DNA from: Curvibacter sp.
GTDB lineage: Bacteria > Pseudomonadota > Gammaproteobacteria > Burkholderiales > Burkholderiaceae_C
Direction: 5' to 3'
DNA: 47,920 bases
NCBI GenBank assembly: GCA_003987795.1
Contig: RXJO01000252.1
Coordinates: forward strand, 1,236-49,155
The position numbers were made by a program, and so were the translations under genes. Below, piece by piece: positions 41,544 to 47,920 of the stretch. The notes beneath the pieces were generated by a model. The model searched no databases. It saw only the letters and a list, made by a program, of their open reading frames with translations, and was not told the origin of the DNA. Positions within the stretch are counted from its first letter, which is position 1, and the number at the start of each line of letters is the position of its first letter.

Positions 41544-41948
41544 TCAAAAGGCATCAAAGGCCGCCTTCAACCAGCACACCGAGATCGGAGAGTCCCCCTC
41601 GACCGAGACCACGTCGAACCGGCAAGGTGGCGGGGCCGGCAGGCGCATCAGGTAGTGACGGGCCGCCAACACGATGCGGGACTGCTTGGTGGCGCCCACG
41701 CTGGCGGCCGCTCCCCCATGCGTGGCGGCACGCCGCCGCCGCACCTCGACAAAGACCACGGTGCCGTCGGGCTCGCGCATGATCAGGTCGATCTCGCCGC
41801 CGCCGCGCCCGGGCGTCCGATAATTGCGCTGCAGCAGGCGCAAGCCCGCCGCCTGCAGATGCCGCAAGGCCTGCTGCTCGGCGATTTCGCCCAGCGCCCG
41901 CGTGGTCGGGCGGGCGGGCCCCGCCGGCTTCTTTTGAAGGAATCCCAT
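41544..41948 (-). CDS. yraN: UPF0102 (YraN) family protein
   Basis: A 134-residue nuclease-like fold with G-E-x-x-A, R-N-Y-R-T-x-x-G-x-x-G-E-I-D-L-I and V-F-V-E-V-R-R-R, the restriction-endonuclease-like core of YraN. The function is unproven. The ATG at 41948 has an AGAGG ribosome site and is divergent from rsmI, sharing its first base with the rsmI TTG start. The usual lpoA gene between rsmI and yraN is absent. Confidence 0.87.
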   Translation of the reverse strand: MGFLQKKPAGPARPTTRALGEIAEQQALRHLQAAGLRLLQRNYRTPGRGGGEIDLIMREPDGTVVFVEVRRRRAATHGGAAASVGATKQSRIVLAARHYLMRLPAPPPCRFDVVSVEGDSPISVCWLKAAFDAF

Positions 41949-42877
41949 TGAGCGCCTCTTTTGCTTCCGCCCTGAACGCTGCCCGCGAGGCGGCCGCCCC
42001 ACAGCATTACCCTCAGGGTACCCTGTATGTGGTGGCAACGCCGATCGGCAATCTGGCCGACATGACCTTGCGTGCCCTGCACGTGCTGCAGTTGGTGGAT
42101 GCGGTGGCCTGCGAGGACACCCGCCACACCCAGGCCCTGCTGCGCGCCTACGGCATCGACCGCCCCGGCGCCCAGTTGCTGGCCGTGCACCAGCACAACG
42201 AGGCCGAGGCGGCCCAGGCGGTGATCGAACGCCTGCAACGCGGCGAGCGCATCGCCTACGCCAGCGATGCCGGCACCCCGGCCGTCAGCGACCCGGGCGC
42301 GCGCCTGGTGCAGGCGGTGCAGGCCGCCGGCCTGCGCACCATGCCCCTGCCCGGCGCCAGCAGCGTGACCACGCTGCTGTCGGTCGCGGGCGTGGTGACC
42401 CAGGCGCAGCAGACCAGCGGCTTTGTGTTCGCCGGTTTCCTGCCCACCAAGGCCGGCGAGCGCGACAGCGCCGTGCAAGCCCTGGCCGGCGAGGCGCGGG
42501 CCGTGGTGCTGCTGGAGGCTCCGCACCGCATCGAAGACCTGGCCAAGGCCCTGGCCGTGCTGGGCACCCGCCGGGTCACCCTGGGGCGCGAGCTCACCAA
42601 GCAGTTCGAAGAGGTGGTCACCCTGCCCGCCGACGGCCTGGCGGCCTGGTTGAGCGCCCAGGCCCAGCGCACACGTGGCGAGTTCGCCGTGCTGATCCAC
42701 CCACCCGAGGCCGTCCCGCAGGACCACGGCGACGAACTGCGCGTGCTCAAGCTGCTGCTGGCCGAGTTGCCGCTGAAGACGGCGGCCCGGCTGTGCGCAG
42801 AGATCACCGGGGGCTCGAAAAACGCGCTCTACCAGCAGGCCCTCGAGTTGAAGAAGGACGCCCAGTCGGAGGACTGA
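41948..42877 (+). CDS. rsmI: 16S rRNA 2'-O-ribose C1402 methyltransferase RsmI
   Basis: A 309-residue SAM-dependent methyltransferase of the tetrapyrrole-methylase fold: G-T-L-Y-V-V-A-T-P-I-G-N-L-A-D-M-T near the start, C-E-D-T-R-H-T, S-D-A-G-T-P-A-V-S-D-P-G and the C-terminal K-x-A-A-R-L-x-A-x-I-T-G. It methylates the ribose of C1402 in the ribosomal decoding site. The start codon is TTG, preceded by AAGGAAT; the extra 24 N-terminal residues before G-T-L-Y are in keeping with Burkholderiales relatives as I remember them. It is convergent with a LysR gene six bases on. Confidence 0.92.
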   Translation: MSASFASALNAAREAAAPQHYPQGTLYVVATPIGNLADMTLRALHVLQLVDAVACEDTRHTQALLRAYGIDRPGAQLLAVHQHNEAEAAQAVIERLQRGERIAYASDAGTPAVSDPGARLVQAVQAAGLRTMPLPGASSVTTLLSVAGVVTQAQQTSGFVFAGFLPTKAGERDSAVQALAGEARAVVLLEAPHRIEDLAKALAVLGTRRVTLGRELTKQFEEVVTLPADGLAAWLSAQAQRTRGEFAVLIHPPEAVPQDHGDELRVLKLLLAELPLKTAARLCAEITGGSKNALYQQALELKKDAQSED

Positions 42878-42883
42878 ACCCCA

Positions 42884-44017
42884 TCACCCCGGCGAGCGCT
42901 TGCGGCGTGCAGATTGGGGTGGCGTGGGTGCCGCAGCCGGTTCAGTGGACACAGGGGCCTCGTCCGGAGACAGGGCCTGCGGCAGCGGCGCCAGTTCCTC
43001 GCAGGTCAGCGGATCGACCTCGGCCGACCCGGGCGCCCCCGGAGGGCAAGGTGACAGGGCCCCGGGCACGATCTGCGGTACCAGCGAGCTGGTCGGCCAG
43101 GTGCGTTCGGCCTCGGCCAACATCCAACGCGTGCGCTCAATCAGGAAATCCAGGAAGGCCCGGGTGCGTGCAGGCACGAACTTGCGGCTGGGCATGGCCG
43201 CGTACAGAGTGAAACGCGCCGTGATCCAGGGCGCCAGCACGCGCCGCAACTGACCGATGCGCAGATAAGGCGCGGCCAGATCCATCGGCAGGGCGCACAC
43301 GCCCGCCCCATTGAGGGCCGCCTGCAGCACGGTGTCGGTGTGGTCGGCCACCATCACCGGGTCGACCTGCAGATCCAGCACCCGATCCCCGTCTTCGGGA
43401 TTCATCAGGCGCCACACACCTGGCCGCATGCTGGGCAGACGCAGTCGCAGGCAGGCGTGTTGGCGCAGGTCCTCGGGCTGGCGTGGCGTGCCAGCGGCAC
43501 GCAGGTAGCGCGGCGAGGCACAGACGATGCCCACGCTCGACACGATGGGGCGCGCGATCACGTTGGCGTCGTACTCGCTGCCGGCCCCCAGCAGGGTCAG
43601 GTCGAAATCCTCGATGGCCAACTCGCTGGCCGAGGCGGTGTGGATGTCCAGGGAAACTCTGGGGTGCAGGCGCCGGAACTCGGCCACCTGAGGCGCCAGG
43701 ATGTGCACGGCCATCACGGGCTGCGCCTGGATGCGCAGCAGGCCCGCCACCTCCTGGGTGTGCTCGCGCATCGAGGCCTCGGCCTCTTCGATGTCGCTCA
43801 GGATGACCCGCAGCCGCGTCAGATAGGCCTGGCCGGCCTCGGTCAGCGCATTCTTGCGGGTGGTGCGCTGCAGCAAGCGCGTGCCCAGGTGCTGCTCCAG
43901 GTCGTCCACCAGACGCGTCACCACGGCGGGCGACAGGTCCATGCGACGGGCGGCGGCGGCAAAGCCGCCCTCGTTCACGACGGCCTGAAAGACCTTCATT
44001 GACTGCAGGCGGTCCAT
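42884..44017 (-). CDS. LysR-family regulator with long C-terminal tail
   Basis: A 377-residue regulator. The winged helix-turn-helix is about 1-60 (F-A-A-A-A-R-R-M-D-L-S-P-A-V-V-T-R-L) and the effector-binding domain about 90-300, of the group with R-T-T-R-K. Usual length is about 300 residues; the last 70 residues here are a Pro/Ala-rich, low-complexity tail ending R-R-K-R. The target is unknown. The gene next upstream, across a 295-base divergent gap, is an Lrp-family regulator. Confidence 0.85.
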   Translation of the reverse strand: MDRLQSMKVFQAVVNEGGFAAAARRMDLSPAVVTRLVDDLEQHLGTRLLQRTTRKNALTEAGQAYLTRLRVILSDIEEAEASMREHTQEVAGLLRIQAQPVMAVHILAPQVAEFRRLHPRVSLDIHTASASELAIEDFDLTLLGAGSEYDANVIARPIVSSVGIVCASPRYLRAAGTPRQPEDLRQHACLRLRLPSMRPGVWRLMNPEDGDRVLDLQVDPVMVADHTDTVLQAALNGAGVCALPMDLAAPYLRIGQLRRVLAPWITARFTLYAAMPSRKFVPARTRAFLDFLIERTRWMLAEAERTWPTSSLVPQIVPGALSPCPPGAPGSAEVDPLTCEELAPLPQALSPDEAPVSTEPAAAPTPPQSARRKRSPG

Positions 44018-44266
44018 GGGGCGGCTCCAGAAATGGTTGACGTTGCAAAGCGCCCATTATTTCTGAAACCGCCCCCTTCGGGCCCGCTGATGCGCAGGCC
44101 TTCAACCCAGGACGGCTGGTGAGTTGCAGCGCAGGTCCCCAGGCCGGCGGTCACCGGCAGGGCTCCCCCTGAGGCAGCGGGGCCGGTCAGCCCTTCGCCA
44201 TGACCCAAAGTTTGCCTGCAGGGGGGGCGATTCCTATTCTGAATTTTGCATTGATTGACGACAAAT

Positions 44267-44281
44267 CAGAAAATTATTCTG
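44267..44281. promoter_or_regulatory. Lrp-type operator upstream of Lrp-family regulator 2
   Basis: CAGAAAATTATTCTG fits the E. coli Lrp consensus YAGHAWATTWTDCTR at all 15 positions. It lies 32-46 bases before the ATG at 44313, in an AT-rich stretch (about 44228-44312) that contrasts sharply with its surroundings. A second AT-rich partial site, TAGAATTTTCC, is near 44301. Autoregulation by the Lrp-family protein is the simplest reading. Confidence 0.7.
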
Positions 44282-44312
44282 CATTTTTGACATTAACAAT
44301 AGAATTTTCCGA

Positions 44313-44768
44313 ATGGACAAAATCGACCGAAAAATCCTCCAAGTGCTGCAGACCGACGCACGCACCAGCCTGCAAGACATCGGCCAGGCCGTGGGCCTGA
44401 GCCCCTCACCCTGCTGGGGGCGCATCCGCAAGCTCGAAGAGGCCGGCGTGATCGAGGGCTACACCGTGCGCCTGAACCCCCAGGCCCTGGGCCTGAACGA
44501 GACCGTGCTGGTGCAAGTCACGCTCGACAGCCACTCGGACAACACCCTGGAGAAGTTCGGCGAGACCCTGGCCGCCATCCCCGAAGTGGTGGAGGCCCTG
44601 CTGGTGTCGGGTGAGTACGACTACCTGCTCAAGGTCGCGGTGCGCGACACCCGCGACTACGAGCGCTTTCTGCGCGAGCGGCTCTACCAGATCAAGGGCA
44701 TACGTCACAGCCAGTCGCGTTTTGTGTTGCGCACCCTCAAGAAAGCCGATCTGCCGCTGGGCCTGTGA
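44313..44768 (+). CDS. Lrp/AsnC-family regulator 2
   Basis: A 151-residue protein. The helix-turn-helix is about 5-55 (D-R-K-I-L-Q-V-L-Q-T-D-A-R-T-S and S-P-S-P-C-W-G-R-I), then the RAM effector domain about 65-145 with G-E-Y-D-Y-L-L-K and H-S-Q-S-R-F-V-L-R. The helix S-P-C-W-x-R-I is the true Lrp-like subtype. The leader is AT-rich with a perfect Lrp box, and the ribosome site is weak. Confidence 0.88.
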   Translation: MDKIDRKILQVLQTDARTSLQDIGQAVGLSPSPCWGRIRKLEEAGVIEGYTVRLNPQALGLNETVLVQVTLDSHSDNTLEKFGETLAAIPEVVEALLVSGEYDYLLKVAVRDTRDYERFLRERLYQIKGIRHSQSRFVLRTLKKADLPLGL

Positions 44769-44899
44769 GCGACGGCCACGCCTGGGCTTGTTTATGATGG
44801 CGGGTTGTGCCCGGCGTGCCCAGGCCACCCAGGGCTTGGAACCCCAGCCCTGACCCCATTCAACCCGGATCCGCGTCGGATCCCCCCACAGGAGACCCC

Positions 44900-45412
44900 A
44901 TGTCCAGCAGCCAAGACAACGACAGCCAACAACGATTCGCCCTCGGTTTTCTCGCCGTCCTGATCCTGCTGGTGGTGGGCGCGGTGGTCGGCACCGTGGT
45001 GACGAAGTTCGGCATCAGCCGCCCGGCCCCCGCCGCCGCAGAAGCGCCAGCCGCGGCCGCTGAGGCGGTGGTCGAAGTGGCCTCGGTCAAGGTCGAGGAC
45101 GGCGTGGTCAAGTTCTTCTTCGCGACCAACAGCGCCGACGTGGCCGAAGGCGCCCAACAAGCCCTGGCCGACGTGGCCCAGGGCCTGGCCGCCGGCCGCA
45201 AGGCCGCCATCTCGGGCTTCCATGACGCCACCGGCTCGGTCGAACAGAACGCCGAACTGGCCAAGCAGCGCGCCATCGCCGTGCGCGAAGTGCTCAAGGC
45301 CCTGGGCGCCAGCGAAGAAGCCATCGAACTGCGCAAGCCCGAAGTCAGCACCGGAACCGGCACCGAAGCCGAAGCCCGCCGCGTGGAAGTGATCCTGCTG
45401 CCAGCGAACTGA
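44900..45412 (+). CDS. OmpA-domain periplasmic/inner-membrane protein
   Basis: A 170-residue protein. A single membrane segment (about 16-36) is followed by an Ala/Pro-rich linker (40-60) and an OmpA-like peptidoglycan-binding domain (about 70-170): V-V-K-F-F-F-A-T-N-S-A-D-V, I-S-G-F-H-D-A-T-G-S, N-A-E-L-A-K-Q-R-A and A-R-R-V-E-V-I. The site is AGGAGA before the ATG. It anchors or tethers to peptidoglycan; its partner is unknown. A strong terminator follows. Confidence 0.85.
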   Translation: MSSSQDNDSQQRFALGFLAVLILLVVGAVVGTVVTKFGISRPAPAAAEAPAAAAEAVVEVASVKVEDGVVKFFFATNSADVAEGAQQALADVAQGLAAGRKAAISGFHDATGSVEQNAELAKQRAIAVREVLKALGASEEAIELRKPEVSTGTGTEAEARRVEVILLPAN

Positions 45413-45436
45413 GCAGGCGCCGCCCATCCGCTTCGA

Positions 45437-45459
45437 AGCCCGGCCCAGCCGGGCTTTTT
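45437..45459. terminator. Rho-independent terminator between OmpA-domain and LysR genes
   Basis: AGCCCGGC-CCA-GCCGGGCT forms a perfect 8-bp stem followed by a T-run. It lies between convergent stop codons and could work in both directions. Confidence 0.9.
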
Positions 45460-45462
45460 CAT

Positions 45463-46416
45463 TCATGGGCGGGTGCGGGCCGCGCCGCGCGGACGTGGCT
45501 GACGAGCACCTGCGGTCGGACTGCGCAGCGAAGCACCGAGCAGTTGCCAGAAAAACTGCGCAGGTTCAGACAACAGGGCGTCCGGGCGCCGGATCAGGCC
45601 AATAGATCGAGCCACGGCCGGCCCCACCAGGGGACGGCTGCGCAAGCCCATGCGAGCGCCCGACTGCAGGGCCAGCCTGGGCAGCACGCCCACCCCCACC
45701 CCGCCGATCAAAAGCCCCAGCATGGACGAGAGGTGCTCCACCTCGTCGAACCAGGGCGGGGAGATGCCTTCTTCCGCCAAAGCCTGACCCAACTGCACGC
45801 GGTGCGCACTGGTCGGCCGCAGGGCGATCACCCTGTAGGACTGCAAGGCCTGCCAAGGGACTTCCGCCAAGGCCTGCAGCGGATGCCCGGGCGCGAACGC
45901 GATCACATAGGGGTCCTCCGCCACCGCCTCGGCATACAGGCCGCCCGGCAGGCCACCCAGAACACCGACCCCGAACTCAGCCTCACCCGACAGAACAGCC
46001 TGAGCCACCCTTTGCCCGGTGTCGTCCAACAACTGCAGACGCACCTGCGGGTACCGCCTCTGGAACGACTTGAGCACCTGCGGCAGCAGGGCGTGGGCCA
46101 CCGTGGTCAGGCAGGCCAAGGTCACACGCCCTGATTCACCCCGCGCGCAACGCCCGGTCTCCAACAAGGTGTCGTCGAGTTGCGAGAGCAGAGGCGCCGC
46201 CCGTCTGACCAAGCCCAGCCCCAAAGGGGTCATCGTCACCTTGCGGGTGGTGCGTTCTACCAGTGCGCCACCCACCGCCGTCTCAAGCTGAGCGATGCGC
46301 CGGCTGAAAGCCGGCTGGGTGATGTTCATTTGATGTGCGGCCCGCACAAAACTGCCCGTGGCCTGCAGGGCCAGAAGGGCTCTCAGATCATCCAGACGGT
46401 AATTGATAGAAGCCAT
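45463..46416 (-). CDS. LysR-family regulator
   Basis: A 317-residue regulator. The helix-turn-helix is about 5-62 (G-S-F-V-R-A-A-H-Q-M-N-I-T-Q-P-A-F-S-R-R-I written singly) and the effector domain about 90-300. An Arg/Pro-rich tail ends the protein. The ATG at 46416 is chosen as the family start. It is divergent by 80 bases from a tautomerase-like gene followed by a Bug receptor, which it probably controls. Confidence 0.86.
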   Translation of the reverse strand: MASINYRLDDLRALLALQATGSFVRAAHQMNITQPAFSRRIAQLETAVGGALVERTTRKVTMTPLGLGLVRRAAPLLSQLDDTLLETGRCARGESGRVTLACLTTVAHALLPQVLKSFQRRYPQVRLQLLDDTGQRVAQAVLSGEAEFGVGVLGGLPGGLYAEAVAEDPYVIAFAPGHPLQALAEVPWQALQSYRVIALRPTSAHRVQLGQALAEEGISPPWFDEVEHLSSMLGLLIGGVGVGVLPRLALQSGARMGLRSRPLVGPAVARSIGLIRRPDALLSEPAQFFWQLLGASLRSPTAGARQPRPRGAARTRP

Positions 46417-46496
46417 GCATGAATAGAGCAAAAGATAGCAATTTACCGAATGGATTCTGGTTTTGAAAATCGCAGGCATCTCCGATCGTCAAGCCC

Positions 46497-46817
46497 ATGC
46501 CCGTCCTCAAACTCTTCACGCCCCCCACCATTCCAGGCCAGATCGCCGAGTCCCTGGCCCGGGACCTCGAAACACATTGCCAGCAGGTGCTGGGCGCCCC
46601 GCCCGAGACCATCCAGATCGTGCTGGTCCCGGTGCAGATGCTGCGCGGCCCTTCGGTACTCGTCGAAGCCCATTACTGCGCCCAGCCGCACCTCGATGCC
46701 CGGGCTCTCGACGCGTTCATGACGGCGGTCGATCAATCGGTGCAGCAGCATCTGGCCCTGGTGCCGCGCATCCGCTGCTTCGCCGTCAATGCAGCCCAAC
46801 TGTCCGCTTCTCATTGA
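46497..46817 (+). CDS. Tautomerase-superfamily-like small protein
   Basis: A 106-residue protein. After Met removal the N-terminal residue would be Pro (M-P-V-L-K-L), the catalytic base of the tautomerase superfamily, and the beta-alpha-beta pattern with I-Q-I-V-L-V-P fits. It is longer than 4-oxalocrotonate tautomerase (about 62 residues) and nearer to CHMI/MIF-type lengths. Its substrate is unknown. It is divergent from LysR and next to a Bug receptor, a common arrangement for aromatic or organic-acid catabolism. Confidence 0.65.
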   Translation: MPVLKLFTPPTIPGQIAESLARDLETHCQQVLGAPPETIQIVLVPVQMLRGPSVLVEAHYCAQPHLDARALDAFMTAVDQSVQQHLALVPRIRCFAVNAAQLSASH

Positions 46818-47011
46818 AGGGCCCACATGACACCGCCCGGTCCTTTGCGCGTGCGCTAGATCAGCAGCCTCTTTGACGGAGGCACCTTGCCCACTTTGCG
46901 TGGCATGACACTGGAGCAACAACGGCTGGCCCGCTTGCAGGCCGGACCCAGCAAGCCCTGTCGACCCTGATCCCCTCTTGTTTTCACACCATCGCCCTCC
47001 AGGAGACTCCG
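46818..47011 (+). other. Gap with a possible gene relic before the Bug receptor
   Basis: In one plus-strand frame (about 46860-46970) the gap reads S-S-L-F-D-G-G-T-L-P-T-L-R-G-M-T-L-E-Q-Q and ends in TGA, after an upstream stop. It has no start with a ribosome site and no recognised family. It may be a decayed end of a gene or chance. Confidence 0.25.
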
Positions 47012-47920
47012 ATGAAACGCCGAACCTTCGTGCACCTGACCGGTGCCGCTGCCGCCACCCCCTGGGCTGCCCAGGCCGACAGCCAGCCGCCGCCCTGGCC
47101 GACCCGAATCATCCGGCTGATCGTGCCCTTCGGCGCCGGCAGCGGCAACGACATCGTGGCCACGCTGATAGCCGAACCCCTGGCCCGGGCCCTGGGACGG
47201 TCCGTGGTGGTCGACAACCGGGTCGGGGCGAACGGGAGCATCGGGGCCGACGCCGCCGCCCGGGCGGCCCCCGACGGCTACACCCTGTTCATGGGCACCA
47301 ACACCACCCAGGCCGCCAACCCGGCCTTGATGAAGAAGCTGAATTACGACCCCATCCAGAATTTCGCCCCCATCAGCCGCATCGCCAACACCCCGGCCTT
47401 GCTGGTGGTGCGGCCGGGCTTGCCGGCCAAGACCCTGACAGAACTGATCGCGCTGGCCAAGGCCCAACCCGGCCGCCTGACCTACGCATCAGGCAGTGCC
47501 GGCACCATCGTGCCCGCGGCCATGCTGACCCGGCAGACCGGTACCTTCATGCTGCACATTCCGTACAAGACCATCCCCCAAGGTCTCAATGATGTGGTGG
47601 CTGGGCAGGTGGACATGATGTTCACCGACATGGCGACCGGCATCCCACAGGTCAAGGGCGGCAAGGTGCGGGCCCTGGCGGTCAGCAGCCTGCAGCCCGT
47701 GGCCGCGCTGCCCTCCGTCCCACCGATGGCGACCACCCTGCCCGGCTTCGAACTGGTAGCCTGGTATGCCTTGTACGCGCCAGCGGGCACCCCGCAGGCG
47801 GTCATCCAACGCGTCCATCAGGAGGTGGTGCGCATCGTGGACAGCCCCGCCATCCGCAACCGACTGACCCATTTGGGGTTGCAGCCGGTCACCAGCACGC
47901 CGGCCGAACTGGAATCCTTC
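47012..47920 (+). CDS. Bug/TctC-family solute receptor (3' end missing)
   Basis: The frame runs open to the window edge (303 residues seen; about 325 expected). It has a signal peptide (R-R-T-F-V-H near the start, Tat-like; cleavage near A-Q-A), then L-I-V-P-F-G-A-G-S-G-N-D-I-V, V-D-N-R-V-G-A-N-G-S-I-G and H-I-P-Y-K-T, Bug family motifs. It would bind an organic acid or similar small ligand in the periplasm. The ATG has an AGGAGA site. The gene order LysR / tautomerase / Bug suggests one catabolic unit. Confidence 0.88.
   Translation, partial: MKRRTFVHLTGAAAATPWAAQADSQPPPWPTRIIRLIVPFGAGSGNDIVATLIAEPLARALGRSVVVDNRVGANGSIGADAAARAAPDGYTLFMGTNTTQAANPALMKKLNYDPIQNFAPISRIANTPALLVVRPGLPAKTLTELIALAKAQPGRLTYASGSAGTIVPAAMLTRQTGTFMLHIPYKTIPQGLNDVVAGQVDMMFTDMATGIPQVKGGKVRALAVSSLQPVAALPSVPPMATTLPGFELVAWYALYAPAGTPQAVIQRVHQEVVRIVDSPAIRNRLTHLGLQPVTSTPAELESF

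Noticed and set aside
1-47920. CRISPR arrays, tRNA or rRNA genes, insertion sequences, phage attachment sites
   Set aside because: No regularly spaced repeats, cloverleaf-type sequences, transposase motifs or terminal inverted repeats were seen by eye.

Overview
The window is GC-rich chromosomal DNA (about two thirds G+C by eye) with long, tightly packed genes. It most resembles a betaproteobacterium of the Burkholderiales, near the Comamonadaceae. The reasons are the Bug/TctC-type solute receptors, a pilT-pilU cluster carrying a cyclic-nucleotide-binding gene, the yraN-diaA-dolP cluster divergent from rsmI, and an intergenic repeat of a style I associate with that family. No rRNA, tRNA, CRISPR array, prophage or insertion sequence is visible.

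Region A (1-2344) holds the end of a GlcD-like glycolate oxidase subunit and a convergent glyoxylate-type class V aminotransferase. Region B (2345-26501) is the core: a quinoprotein (PQQ) alcohol oxidation system. It has a small cytochrome c, a PedF-type cytochrome c550 with an MxaJ-like binding protein, an AcoR-like sigma-54 activator, and a PQQ-associated ABC operon (ATPase, beta-propeller, binding protein, PedC-type permease) that continues through a Bug-type receptor into a NarL-type two-component pair. A TonB receptor, an ApbE/NosR-like pair, the alcohol dehydrogenase, a second TonB receptor, a MoxY/MoxX-like two-component pair and a HiPIP gene follow. The dehydrogenase has Asp-Phe-Asp at the catalytic site, the signature of lanthanide-dependent enzymes. 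The ABC genes belong to the family of Pseudomonas putida PedA1A2BC, which is implicated in rare-earth supply. Region B therefore reads as a lanthanide-dependent alcohol oxidation island with uptake, electron transfer and regulation.

The main new observation is that five transcription units of region B (cytochrome c, pedF-mxaJ, the ABC operon, the alcohol dehydrogenase and the HiPIP) each have a -24/-12 element with exact GG-N10-GC spacing before the first gene. The only sigma-54 activator gene in the window lies among them. A short CTGTGAC-type motif recurs near all five, and a GGGA-N5-TCCC palindrome lies upstream of one TonB receptor and of the dehydrogenase.

Region C (26595-34920) covers acyl-CoA metabolism: an enoyl-CoA hydratase, an orphan VapB antitoxin, a single-chain biotin-dependent acyl-CoA carboxylase, an acyl-CoA ligase divergent from a TetR regulator, and a solitary branched-chain-amino-acid-type receptor. 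Region D (34995-42877) is mostly housekeeping: an Lrp regulator, YggS, PilT, a cNMP-binding protein, PilU, a beta-hydroxyacid dehydrogenase, DolP-like, DiaA-like, YraN and RsmI. Region E (42884-47920) has two LysR regulators, a second Lrp regulator behind a perfect Lrp box, an OmpA-domain protein, a tautomerase-like protein and a truncated Bug receptor at the right edge.
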